Positions 18,214-27,360 of a stretch of DNA of 64,000 nt are shown one piece after another. The position numbers were made by a program, and so were the translations under genes. Position 1 is the stretch's first letter. Every line of letters begins with the position of its first letter. Where the stretch lies: NCBI RefSeq assembly GCF_016907875.1, contig NZ_JAFBCU010000001.1:992001-1056000 (forward strand). The letters run 5' to 3'. A model generated the notes under the pieces. It saw only the letters and a list, made by a program, of their open reading frames with translations, made no database searches and was not told where the DNA came from. This DNA comes from Arthrobacter roseus (GTDB taxonomy: Bacteria; Actinomycetota; Actinomycetes; Actinomycetales; Micrococcaceae).

Positions 18214-19566
18214 TTACAGCATGGAGCCGAGGTCGGAGCCGATAGATGGATAGGTGGCAGTCATGGATTTGAGCTGTCGGGAGGTCAGCCCCACTTTGAT
18301 GGCGAGGCTGAAGATGTTGATCAGTTCGGCGTAGCCGGGCCCGAGCAGATGCGCGCCGAGAATATGGTCGGTCGTTTTGTCGATGATGATCTTCGTGCTG
18401 GCGGTTGTCTCGCCCACCCGGTAGTTGGAGTACCAGCCGCTGGTGTCGTTGTGCCGCACCTCGATGTCTAGGCCGCTGGCACGGGCTTCCTGTTCGAGGA
18501 TGCCAACCCGGTTGAGTTCCGGGATGGTGAACACGGTGGTGGGAACGGCCGTGTAGTCAGGGACGGTGGTGACACCTTTGAGCATGTTGGAGGCGGCGAT
18601 CTTGCCTTCGAACACTGCGACGGGGGTCAGAGGTTTTCCGGGGGTGTCAGCGGCGTCGCCCGCCGCGTACACGGAGGGGTTCGTGGTGCTTTGCAGGTGC
18701 CCGGCCACGGTGACACCTTGGGGTCCGGATGCGATGTTTGCTGCGTCGAGGTTCAGCCCGTCTAGGTTGGCGACGCGCCCAGCGCCGTGGACCACCAGGT
18801 CGGCACCGATGGTGAAGACCTCTCCGCCCTTTTCCATAGTGACGTCCAGCCCGGTTGCGGTGCGGGTCACACTTGTGACCGCGGTGGCGGGTTGAACCCG
18901 GATTCCGGTCTGCTCGGTCCTTTTCACGAGGAGTTCCACGAGGTCGGGGTCGAACCCGCGGAGGGGCCGGTCACCGTGGTCGACGATCACGCAGGTCGCC
19001 CCGGCGCGGGCGGCGATGTGAGCGAACTCGAATGAGACGAACCCTCCACCGACGAACACGATCCGCTGCGGCAACGCGTCGAGGTTCAAAAAGTCGGTAC
19101 TGTCGATCAGGTACTCGTGTCCGGGGAAACTCAGCGGGCGAGGGTGCGCGCCAACTGCGATCAGGAACCGCTTCGCACGATGCTCGGCTCCGTCGATGTC
19201 GAGCTGGTTCGGTCCGGTGAACCGGGCGCTGCCGTGGAAAGTCGTCACCCCGTTGCCAGTGAGTTCGTCTTCCATCCCTTGCGGCACACCATCGGTGAAG
19301 CCTCGCTTGTGGCGCATCAGTGCAGACCAATCGATCGATACCCCGTCCTCGGTGATGCCCTTGTCGCGCATCAAGTTGGCCGCATCGATCACTTCCGCGC
19401 CACGACGGAGGATCTTCTTGGGATCACAGCCACGCAGCGCACAGGTGCCCCCGTAGGGGAGAGCATCCACGATTCCCACCCTCCACCCCTGGGCGGCACA
19501 TTTGTTCGCCGCCGTCGTGCCGGCCATCCCTGCGCCGATGACAAACAGGTCGTATTCCTCGTTCAT
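18214..19566 (-). CDS. MerA-like FAD/NAD(P)-dependent disulfide oxidoreductase
   Basis: A 450-residue class I pyridine-nucleotide disulfide reductase. It has the FAD site YDLFVIGAGMAGTTAA, an active-site pair C42/C47 in GGTCALRGCDPKK, a second Rossmann motif IVFVGGGFVSFEFAHIAAR, and the FAD-binding VYAAGDAAD. It resembles mercuric reductase, but has no N-terminal HMA domain and no C-terminal vicinal Cys pair, which true MerA uses to pass Hg(II). Its gene follows a thioredoxin-like gene and is divergent from a MerR regulator, so a metal or thiol-stress role is likely. Hg(II) reduction itself is not established. Confidence 0.85.
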   Translation of the reverse strand: MNEEYDLFVIGAGMAGTTAANKCAAQGWRVGIVDALPYGGTCALRGCDPKKILRRGAEVIDAANLMRDKGITEDGVSIDWSALMRHKRGFTDGVPQGMEDELTGNGVTTFHGSARFTGPNQLDIDGAEHRAKRFLIAVGAHPRPLSFPGHEYLIDSTDFLNLDALPQRIVFVGGGFVSFEFAHIAARAGATCVIVDHGDRPLRGFDPDLVELLVKRTEQTGIRVQPATAVTSVTRTATGLDVTMEKGGEVFTIGADLVVHGAGRVANLDGLNLDAANIASGPQGVTVAGHLQSTTNPSVYAAGDAADTPGKPLTPVAVFEGKIAASNMLKGVTTVPDYTAVPTTVFTIPELNRVGILEQEARASGLDIEVRHNDTSGWYSNYRVGETTASTKIIIDKTTDHILGAHLLGPGYAELINIFSLAIKVGLTSRQLKSMTATYPSIGSDLGSML

Positions 19567-19632
19567 GGATTATTTCCTTCCCGCCGGCACTATCACCGAA
19601 TCGGATCATGGTCTTGATCGGAGTCATTCTGC

Positions 19633-19932
19633 TCAGGTCGGGGGGAGCGCTGCTCGTAGTTGATCTAATGTCGGCGCCCCGACCAACCCATCGGGCGTTG
19701 GGTAGATGCGGCAGGATAGCCCCACGGAGGAGGCCGGGTCTGGAAAAAGGTCTGCGCCGTCGAGCAGAATGCTCGGTGATCCGCGGAAACCGGTAGCCTC
19801 CGCATCCTCGGGCGTCTCCACCAGAAGGTGCGTCACGATCATGTCGGTGCGGTCCTGTGCGATGACGGCCAGCCGGTCCGCGACGATCGTCCAGTTCGGG
19901 CATCCGTTGAAGTATTGCAAGGTGATCTGCAT
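19633..19932 (-). CDS. Small thioredoxin-like protein of a metal-response locus
   Basis: 99 residues from ATG 19932: MQITLQYFNGCPNWTIVADR, then GFRGSPSILLDGADLF and VGLSCRIY. This matches the small thioredoxin-fold proteins often found with actinobacterial mercury genes. Only one Cys is in the usual active-site position (GCPNW), with a second far away in LSC. The start lies about 9 nt from the predicted -10 box, so the message may be leaderless. An upstream start at 20028 would run through the operator and into merR, and is unlikely. Confidence 0.75.
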   Translation of the reverse strand: MQITLQYFNGCPNWTIVADRLAVIAQDRTDMIVTHLLVETPEDAEATGFRGSPSILLDGADLFPDPASSVGLSCRIYPTPDGLVGAPTLDQLRAALPPT

Positions 19933-19940
19933 GGCCCCAA

Positions 19941-19971
19941 CAATAAACCTTGCACCGCACTTCAAGGTCAA
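19941..19971 (-). promoter_or_regulatory. MerR-type promoter with 19-bp spacer
   Basis: On the minus strand TTGACC (19966-19971) and TTATTG (19941-19946) are separated by exactly 19 bp. The spacer region contains the dyad ACCTTG-N10-CAAGGT. A stretched spacer with a central dyad is the hallmark of promoters activated by MerR-family proteins through DNA underwinding. The promoter drives the thioredoxin-like and MerA-like genes, with the regulator gene divergent on the other side. Confidence 0.8.
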
Positions 19972-19987
19972 ATGATGTAATAGGACT

Positions 19988-20386
19988 ATGCGAATTGGAG
20001 AACTAGCTCTTGTCACGGGAGTGAACACACAAACCCTGAGATTCTACGAACGCCGCGGACTCCTGCCCTGCGCGTCACGTGAAGCGAACGGGTACCGCCA
20101 CTACGACGAGGCCACTGTCTCTCGTTTGCAGTTCATCCGCGCTTCACAGGCGGCGGGGCTGACGCTGACGGAGATCAGCAGCATCCTTGCTCTCCGCCAG
20201 GTCGGCGAGGTGCCCTGCGAGCACGTCATCACTCTCCTTACCGGGAAACTACAAGACGTCCACACCCGGCAACGAGAACTCGCACTCCTCGAAACAGAAC
20301 TGCAGCATCTCATCGAGGTGAGCCAGGACCTCGACCCAGCCGACTGCACTGCAGGGGCCGTCTGTCAGATCATCCCGCACCCCTAG
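19988..20386 (+). CDS. MerR-family metal-responsive regulator
   Basis: 132 residues with the MerR winged-HTH start (MRIGELALVTGVNTQTLRFY, ERRGLLP), a long dimerisation helix, and cysteines at about 77, 120 and 126 (VPCEHV, DCTAGAVC). That pattern is typical of thiophilic metal sensors. The spacing differs from classic Tn501 MerR (82/117/126), so the metal cannot be fixed from sequence. It is divergent from the genes it probably controls. Confidence 0.9.
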   Translation: MRIGELALVTGVNTQTLRFYERRGLLPCASREANGYRHYDEATVSRLQFIRASQAAGLTLTEISSILALRQVGEVPCEHVITLLTGKLQDVHTRQRELALLETELQHLIEVSQDLDPADCTAGAVCQIIPHP

Positions 20387-20782
20387 ACATCGGTATCAAA
20401 CTCCTTTGGAGGGATTCAAGACAGCCGTAATACGCCTCGGGTAGGTTTCCCGGGCGCTCCGCCTTATCTAAAGTGGGTCCCGTTTAGATTGCCCTGGTGG
20501 GTCTCATTTGGGTCGACATAGTCCTACGCCCGTCGGCTGAAGCTGCCGCTGGCGGTGCGGAACCTTGGGCGACGCCGGACTACCTCAGCGTGCGGCCGAA
20601 GGTGTCATAGTCACAGCTCTGAGCGCAACGCGAACCCTGGTCGTGACTTACCCACCAGCAGCGGATCCGTCCTCAGTTATTGTTGGAATAACCTGGAAAT
20701 TGGCCCTATTCCAACGATAAGTGCGGGGGCGTCAGGGGTCCCGAGTGCGAGGGCGTCGCGAGGGCGCTGAGGCAGGAGCGGG
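20387..20782. other. Intergenic stretch with possible IS end and hairpin repeat
   Basis: No convincing gene. Two similar stretches (AAGTGGGTCCCGTTTAG and TGGTGGGTCTCATTTGG, about 20470-20515) look like tandem terminal repeats of an IS21-type end, a weak resemblance. The hairpin repeat copy 2 occupies 20669-20737. Confidence 0.4.
20669..20737. repeat. Hairpin repeat, copy 2 (imperfect)
   Basis: Shares the arm core TTATTGTTGGAATA, the loop end GGCCCTATTCCAAC and the tail GGGGCGTCAGGG with copy 1 at 17711. The outer part of the left arm has diverged (CAGTTATT against GCACTTATT), so the stem is shorter. It lies 46 nt beyond the 3' end of addA. Both copies sit at gene ends. Confidence 0.8.
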
Positions 20783-23700
20783 TCAGGCCTCAGTGACAGT
20801 ACGACGACGGACCTCGGCTGCACCAGAGCGGCAGAAGATCAGCACCAGCTCCTTCACGCTGAAAGCGGTGATCCGCTGAACCATTTCCGCGTAGGTACCG
20901 AGCTGCCGCCAGTACGCAGCGATGGTCTCCTCGGTGACGCTGATGTCCGTCTTGAAGTCCGCAATGACCAGCGCGCCGTCGTCGTCCTGGTACATCAGAT
21001 CGATGACGCCCTCCACCGTCACACCTTCAGAGGAGCCGACGACGGGCAGCTCCAACCAGTGCTCACGCTCGGCAGCCTGCTGGACCGGTTCACTGGAAAG
21101 CGCCGAGCGGGCCCGTTCAGCCAGGCCAGCCGGATCAGTTAGCCCCTCGGCGAGGGCCACGGAGGACGCCAGCTCCTCGAAATCCGCAGAATCGCGTAGA
21201 CCGCTCAACTCCAATACCCGGTGCAGCACTGTCCCGAACACCGCACCATGCTCACCGCCGGGCTCCGCAAAGGTGGGTAGGCCGTCGTCGTTCACATCCA
21301 CGAAGCGCATGGCCGACGCTGGCTCAGTAGGCTCAGAAGCTCCCTTGGCCAGAGCCGTCACAGAGGTAGTCGATGCAATGGCCGACGTTTCCTGCCAGCG
21401 CAACCGTCGAGATTCCCATTCGGCGAACGGTTCAACCAGCGCTGCCTCCGTCCCAGCCCGCAGACCAAAGGGCAGGTCAGTAGGCAGCTTGAGGGAGGGA
21501 ACGGCGTCGTCGTCCTGATCCACCAGGAGCTGACCAAGACTGCCCTTCGCACCAACGTAGTGGGACACCACCAGGTGACTCTCGGCGCGGGTGCAGGCAA
21601 CGTAGAGCAGGCGTCGTCGTTCGGCTTCGATGAAGTCCGACTCAATCTGGGACGCCTCACGGTAGCCGCTGGACTCAATATCGCCAGCGAAGTGCACCTG
21701 CAACTTACCGCGCTCATCCCACAGCGCGGCGGCCTTCTGGTGGTTGGGGCTGGACCCTGTACCGGCCAGGATCACCATGGGGAACTCGAGCCCCTTGGAC
21801 GCGTGGATGGTCATGATCCGCACGGCTTGGGCGTCAGTTTCGGGCACCACTGCTTCCTTGACCTTCGAATTGTCCTCCTGTTGGGTGCTGGCCCAGACGA
21901 GGTAATCGCGGAGACTTCCGTGCGTGGCTTCCGTCCAGGCCCGCGCCTGGTCCACGACGAAACGCACGCGCCGCCAGATCTCGCGGTAGCGGGGGCGGAC
22001 GGCGGCGGCCTCCAGTACGCGGCGATCCGTCACCAACCGGTCCAACAGATCTCCGGGAGTGAGTTGCCCGATGTCTCGGCATAGCTCGGCGAGGTAGCGC
22101 ATGGCGACGGCGACCGTGGAGTCAGTCAACTCGTCCGGGGCTGGGGCGAACATGTTCCAGCGCCCGCCCGCCTTTTTCCATTCGAGCAGTTCGTCGTCCG
22201 CGCAACCGAAGAGCGCCGAGCGTAGTGAGAGAACAAGGGAGGCCTCGTCGGCCGTGTTGGCGATGGCCCGCAGGCTGAGTAGGAGGTCTGTGACTTCCTG
22301 CGTTGAATACACCAGCGACGAAGCCTCGGCCCGGTACTCGATGCCGGCATCGTCCAGCGCGTCTTCAAGGGCGGGTAGCGAGGTGCGGGTGGGGAGCAGG
22401 ATGCAGATGTCTTTGAGCTCGACGGCGGACGTGGCGAACGCGTCTGTTCGTTTACTCTGCTTCTGCCAGACGGGGCCCCCACCGGATCCGGTCGCGAGTT
22501 TCACAGCAGCAGCAACGTCCGCCGCTTCGTGGGCGCGGAGGATGTCCGCGGAGACCTTGCCGTTCTCATCCGGCGTCGCACCCTCGCGGCCAATGACGCT
22601 GACAGCCGGACCGTGTTCTTCAAGCCATTCTGGACGCTGAGGGTCAGCGTGAAGAGCCTGATAGGCGGGCTGCAACGTGCCGCTGAGCTGAATCAGTTGC
22701 CCGAACGTCGCGTTGACCCAATCCAGTAATTTCCCGGTGGATCGAAAGTTGGTGTTCAGCGAGGTGACAGCCGACGCCGGATCGCCAGCGAAGCGCTGCT
22801 GCGCAGCTAGGTATGTGGCAATGTCCGCTCGCCGGAAACGGTAAATCGACTGCTTCGGATCACCCACGGTAAAGAGCCGGCCCGCCGGAATCGCGAGCTG
22901 CTCCCAACCATCCGGACCACAGATGTCCGTGGCGGCAATGCGCGTCGCAATCTCGGCCTGCACCGGGTCAGTATCTTGAAACTCATCCAGCATGATGCAC
23001 TGATACCGCTGGTGAATGGAGGCATGAACCTGACGCTTGTCCGTCCCCACCAGCAGGTCGCGGGCATGAATGAGGAGATCGTTGTACTCAAGCTCACCGC
23101 TGCGTTGGCGCTCGCGGGCGGCGGTGCGCAGTACCTCTGACATTGCGGCCGTGACGGTTTCGACGGCGGGTGCGACGAAGCTGTTGCGAAGATCCTTAGC
23201 GACTGCGGATAGTGCTTTGCAGGACGCGGCAACCTCATCTTTGCGCCCGGACCAGTTCTCTTTTCGACCGCCGCCTAGCCTTGTCGGAAAGTTACTCAGG
23301 ATGTCCAGAACCGCGCTCATCTCCGCAACATCCACGGACGACAGCTGGCCGTGCCAGCTCCGGATGTTTTCAATCGCCGCCAGTAGATTGTCGGCTGGAT
23401 CCGTGCAGTGTTCCGCATGTGCCAAGACGTCACCGGTGCGGCGCAGCAGCGGCCCCAGGTGTACGGCGGGAATGTGCCGCCGCTGTGGTGGATGGGTTTC
23501 GAGACGGTCCCAGTTGCCATCGAGGACCTTCGCGACCTTCTGTAACTGGTCCAAGTTGACGCCGACGGCGAGCAGAATGCGGAGGGCGCCGTCGAGCGTT
23601 GGGTCCGTGAACAGCGCGTGCCGTGCGGCTTCCCACCGCCGTGTGAAGGCCACTTGCGAACGCAGCTCGTCCACCACGGTGATCAGGGGAGGGACGCCCG

Positions 23701-24046
23701 CTTCGATGGGGTGTTCGCTGATGAGCCGCGCCGCGAAGGAGTGGATGGTGCCAATAGGGGCGGTGTCGAGCTGCTCCAGCGCGATATCTCGGGTGGGGCT
23801 GGGCGCATCGTCCTCGAGCCGCCGTCGTACGCGTTCCCGCAATTCACCGGCAGCTTTCTCCGTGAAGGTGATGGCCGCGATGCTTTTCAGTTCGACGCCG
23901 CTCGCCACCATCGCGCAGATGCGTTCCACCAGTTCGTGGGTCTTCCCGCTGCCAGCGCCGGCTTCGACAAAGACGTTGGCATCGAGCTTTTCCTCGATCA
24001 GGGTGCGGTCCTGCTGATCTTTCAGTTCCATGACGGGGATACTCAT
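20783..24046 (-). CDS. addA: AddA-type UvrD helicase-nuclease
   Basis: A 1087-residue SF1A helicase with a C-terminal RecB-family nuclease, the helicase-nuclease subunit of an AddAB double-strand-break end-processing enzyme. Walker A is EAGAGSGKT near residues 28-36. AITFTEKAAGELRERV, LDEFQDTDPVQ, VGDPKQSIYRFRRAD and MTIHASKGLEFPMV are helicase motifs Ia to V. The nuclease site is GVIDLMYQDDDG then VIADFKTD. Its start overlaps the addB stop (ATGA), so the two are coupled and should be made in equal amounts. Confidence 0.92.
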   Translation of the reverse strand: MSIPVMELKDQQDRTLIEEKLDANVFVEAGAGSGKTHELVERICAMVASGVELKSIAAITFTEKAAGELRERVRRRLEDDAPSPTRDIALEQLDTAPIGTIHSFAARLISEHPIEAGVPPLITVVDELRSQVAFTRRWEAARHALFTDPTLDGALRILLAVGVNLDQLQKVAKVLDGNWDRLETHPPQRRHIPAVHLGPLLRRTGDVLAHAEHCTDPADNLLAAIENIRSWHGQLSSVDVAEMSAVLDILSNFPTRLGGGRKENWSGRKDEVAASCKALSAVAKDLRNSFVAPAVETVTAAMSEVLRTAARERQRSGELEYNDLLIHARDLLVGTDKRQVHASIHQRYQCIMLDEFQDTDPVQAEIATRIAATDICGPDGWEQLAIPAGRLFTVGDPKQSIYRFRRADIATYLAAQQRFAGDPASAVTSLNTNFRSTGKLLDWVNATFGQLIQLSGTLQPAYQALHADPQRPEWLEEHGPAVSVIGREGATPDENGKVSADILRAHEAADVAAAVKLATGSGGGPVWQKQSKRTDAFATSAVELKDICILLPTRTSLPALEDALDDAGIEYRAEASSLVYSTQEVTDLLLSLRAIANTADEASLVLSLRSALFGCADDELLEWKKAGGRWNMFAPAPDELTDSTVAVAMRYLAELCRDIGQLTPGDLLDRLVTDRRVLEAAAVRPRYREIWRRVRFVVDQARAWTEATHGSLRDYLVWASTQQEDNSKVKEAVVPETDAQAVRIMTIHASKGLEFPMVILAGTGSSPNHQKAAALWDERGKLQVHFAGDIESSGYREASQIESDFIEAERRRLLYVACTRAESHLVVSHYVGAKGSLGQLLVDQDDDAVPSLKLPTDLPFGLRAGTEAALVEPFAEWESRRLRWQETSAIASTTSVTALAKGASEPTEPASAMRFVDVNDDGLPTFAEPGGEHGAVFGTVLHRVLELSGLRDSADFEELASSVALAEGLTDPAGLAERARSALSSEPVQQAAEREHWLELPVVGSSEGVTVEGVIDLMYQDDDGALVIADFKTDISVTEETIAAYWRQLGTYAEMVQRITAFSVKELVLIFCRSGAAEVRRRTVTEA

Positions 24047-26933
24047 TTCTCCACCTTCAGCAGCTCAGCATAGGGGGCGAGTTCTGGCGCGTTCTGAACC
24101 CGCAGCCACTGCTGCTTGGCCTCCTGCGCGCCCATGAGGTTGGTGAAACTCGTGAAGGGGGTCGATTCCGGTCGCATCGGGAAAACGCCGCCGCGGATGG
24201 CGGAGATGATGAGGCTCGCGTCTTCGCGGAGCTGGGCGATGACGTCCTCGCTCACCTCGTAGCCGATGGTCGCGAAGCCGCCGTCGCTGGAGATGAACCA
24301 GTACTGCGCGACCACGTCCGACGCCGGTTTCCTGGCCAGGGTGCGGGCGAACAGGCCGTAGACGGGGAGCTGGAAGCGGCTGCCCTCCGCGGTCCGGTGC
24401 TTCTTCAGCTCTTGGTAGCGCTTCGCTTTGCCGGTCTTGTAGTCGATCACTTTCAGGCGGCCGTCGTCGTGCTGATCGATGCGGTCTACTTTCCCGCGGA
24501 AGTAGATGCTGGAACCGTCGTCGAGCGTGAGCTCCACCGGCGGGTGGGTGTCAGTGTCCTCCGGACCGAAGCTGGCTTCCGCTGCGAGATAGGACCATCC
24601 CTCATCAGCCGTCTTGTGATCGGCGTCGAACACCTGGCGCAGGTCCTGGCGGATCCTGGCCTGAGTGCGGTCCCAGACGTGCGCGAGCCAGACGGGGTTG
24701 GCGAACTCAGTGAACGCGCCCTCGGCCAGTTCCAGCAGGCGGTCCGACGACGGCGGCTGGCCTTCGTCTGCGACCTCGCGAACATAGTCCTCGAGGATCT
24801 TGTGCACCAGATTTCCGCGCTGCATGGGGTTGATCTGCACTTCGAGCTCGACGTCCTCGAAGATCGTGACCTTGAGGACGTGTTTGAGGAAGTAGCTGAA
24901 GGGGCTGGTGACCCAGTCCTCGAGGCGCGTGGGGGAGAGCGGCCGGTCCGGGTCCATGATGGTTCCCGCGTGGGCGCCCAGGTTGCCGTTGAAGCGAGAG
25001 AAGACGCGTCGTGCCGGTCCCGGGTGAGGGCGATCGACCGGTTCAGCACCGGGTCTTCGGTGATCACTGCCGCGCGATCGCTGGCGGTGAGTAGGTGTCG
25101 TATCCGCCATTCCTGTTCCGTGACGGCTAGGGCATTGGCGGTGGGAGAGCCGTGTTCAATGCTGTGGGCGAAGGACGGCAACTCGCGCTTTTCGGCGGAG
25201 GTTTTGGCGCCCGAGATCCAGCGGGTGAGTTCGTAGTTTCCCGCGGCGCGTAGGTCGCCTCGCGGGCTGGTGATGGTGCGCTTGGTTCCCGACGCCAAGG
25301 CCGCGAAGAACTGTTCCTTCTTGGCCTGGGCGCGCTGCTCTACCGTGGGCAGGTTGCCGTTGAGGCTGGCGCGGATGGCGTCCGGCAGCAGCGGATCTTC
25401 CGAGATTCTGGTCGGCGCACGACCCTCAGCGGCTCCCATCAGATAGACGACGTCCAGGTCTCGTCCCACGGCATCTGCATAACTGCCGACGACGACGCCG
25501 GCCCCGACCTTCCCAGCCCAGCCACCCTTGGACGCGATGGCGTCCTCCAGCGTGCTGCGGATCAGGGCTGGCCGGGGGAGTGGGCCAATGCCGTCGAGTT
25601 TGCTCAGGTCACTGCTGAGCTGGGTCAGGGTCTCGCGGGCGTTTGCCCGTTCGGGCAGTTCCTGCGCTGAGCGGGGCCCCATGAATTCGTTAATAAGGGT
25701 GGTCAGGGATGTGCTGACGTCGGCCCAGGACTGCGCTGCTTGGACGTGCTTGATCTGGTTGGTCAGGGCGGTGAGGAAAGCGTTGAACAGGGCAAAGTTT
25801 TCGCGGTCCCGGGTGGATCGCGTCGGCGTTGCTCCGGTGTGGGTGGGCCCGTCGTCGTTCTCCTCGTCGCTGGGCGGGTTGGAGTGCAGCCGCTCGCAGG
25901 TGGCGCTGCCCGGCAGCTCGTGGTCGCGCCAGACCAGTGTGCCTTCGGCCAGGATATTGAGGATGGTGCGCTTGTCCGGATCCGCTGTGTCCAGGGCGAG
26001 GAATTGGAGGAGTCCGCGCGCAAACGGCGAATCGGTGAGCGTGCGCGGCGCGGGGCCCACGAACGTGACGCCCGCTTCGGTGAGCCGCTGGACGAGGAGC
26101 GCGTTGTAGGGCTGGGCTACCGAGTAGAAGACGCCGATGCGGTGGCCGGGTGTCCCGGCGTCGAGCTGTTCCACGACCAGACGGGCGACGGCGCGGGTTT
26201 CGTCGTCGGCGTCGGAGGCGGTGATGACCGTGGTGGCGTCGTCGATGGTGCCGGCCGCGGTGATGTGCTTCATGCCTGCTGCGTCGAGACTGTTGCGGAA
26301 CATCAATGCGTCCGGCTGGAGTTCGGTGCCGAGCATGAACCCGATCACCGTTCCCAGCCGCTTCTGCACAGCAGGTTCTTGAAGCTTCTCGGCGGCAATC
26401 GTGAAGGCTTCGTGCTGGGTGTACCAAATGGTGTGCAGGGCGTCCGCTGCTGCGCGGTGGAGGCGGAGGACTTCCTGCGTCAGCTGGGGGAGGGCCTCGG
26501 CTTGCTGCGTTGTTTCTGGGTGGTTTGTTGTCGGGTATGGCTGAACGGAATCGAGGACGACGGCGGTCCGTGCGATGGCGCGGGCGGTGGCCGGTTGGTC
26601 TGCGACCGGGGCGAAGATGCCGGGTTGTTCGGTGAGTGCTTTGCTGATCGCGCCGAGTCTGATGGTTGGCGGCAGCGGTGAGCGGCCACGCATTGCTGGG
26701 TGCGCTGCGATGAGCTCGGTTGCGAGGTCGTGCAGCGTGTAGGCGTGAACGGCTGCGCTTCCCTCGCCGTCGTTCAGCGTGCGGCCGAGGTAGCGGGTGA
26801 CGTCCAGACCGGAGGCGTGCGAGGGGACCATGACGGTGACCGGTGCGAGCGGGTTATTGGCCTGGGCTTCCGTGACGATGCGGGCTAGTTCTGCTAGCGC
26901 ATCGCTAGTTGCAGACCAGTGCGAATCGCTCAA
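24043..26933 (-). pseudogene. addB: AddB-type nuclease subunit with apparent single-base frameshift
   Basis: Read as one gene it is about 963 residues. The N-terminal part is a helicase-like domain without a Walker A (TVMVPSHASGLDVTRYLG), as usual for AddB. The C-terminal part is a PD-(D/E)xK nuclease (VDRIDQHDDGRLKVIDYKTGK, then RFQLPVYGLFA). The frame breaks near 25001-25010: residues LTRDRHDA are in one frame and FSRFNGNLGAH in the next, and adding one base joins them. The AddB iron-sulfur cysteines are not seen (TSPFSYFL). Either the gene is inactive in this strain or this is a sequence error; no homopolymer lies at the site. A diverged copy of its 5' part lies at 45960-47565. Confidence 0.85.
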
Positions 26934-27360
26934 TCAGTGCCCCCTTGTTGACGTGATCTACAACATAGCAGTTGGGAGTTCTAGAGGGCCTGGTGAGCAG
27001 TAGGAAGTCGCGCGGGATAACGCTCAAGGGAACAATAGCCCGGATACATCAAAGACGAGACCACCTCCACCGTGGGACGAATTTAGACCACTACGCAGAC
27101 TGCTTCGGAGCCAGCGGACGTTCTCTCGTGCGAAGCAGGCGACGTACTCAAACTGTGATTACTGTTCGAAGATGCCCCTCCTACGTGGCGAACGCCACGT
27201 CGACCCCCTGTATAACGTAAGCGCTGTCATCGCGTAGCGTGGCAGGGACCGTTCTGGTGCTCAACGCCTTTTGCGGATCATGTTACCTCTCTGCCGTAGA
27301 ATCATGCGATTGGCCTCTACAGTGAAGTGCCATTCTGAAGAACTGTGACTTGGGGAAGTA
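26934..27360. other. Intergenic region; left edge of the accessory island
   Basis: The first 38 nt upstream of addB (CAATCAGTGCCCCCTTGTTG and onward to AGCAGTTGG near 26971) are repeated base for base upstream of the addB fragment at about 47520-47565, after which similarity stops abruptly. The rest, to the AIPR gene, shows no gene or clear RNA. It should hold the promoters of addBA and the AIPR gene. Base composition drops toward the AIPR gene. Confidence 0.5.

Noticed and set aside
25740-26681. 313-residue open frame opposite addB
   Set aside because: Gly/Val-rich shadow with no family signature and no RBS; addB on the other strand is clear.
26934-27360. tRNA or attachment site at the island edge
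   Set aside because: No tRNA-like cloverleaf was found by eye and no integrase gene lies in the island, so an integrase-type att site is not supported.
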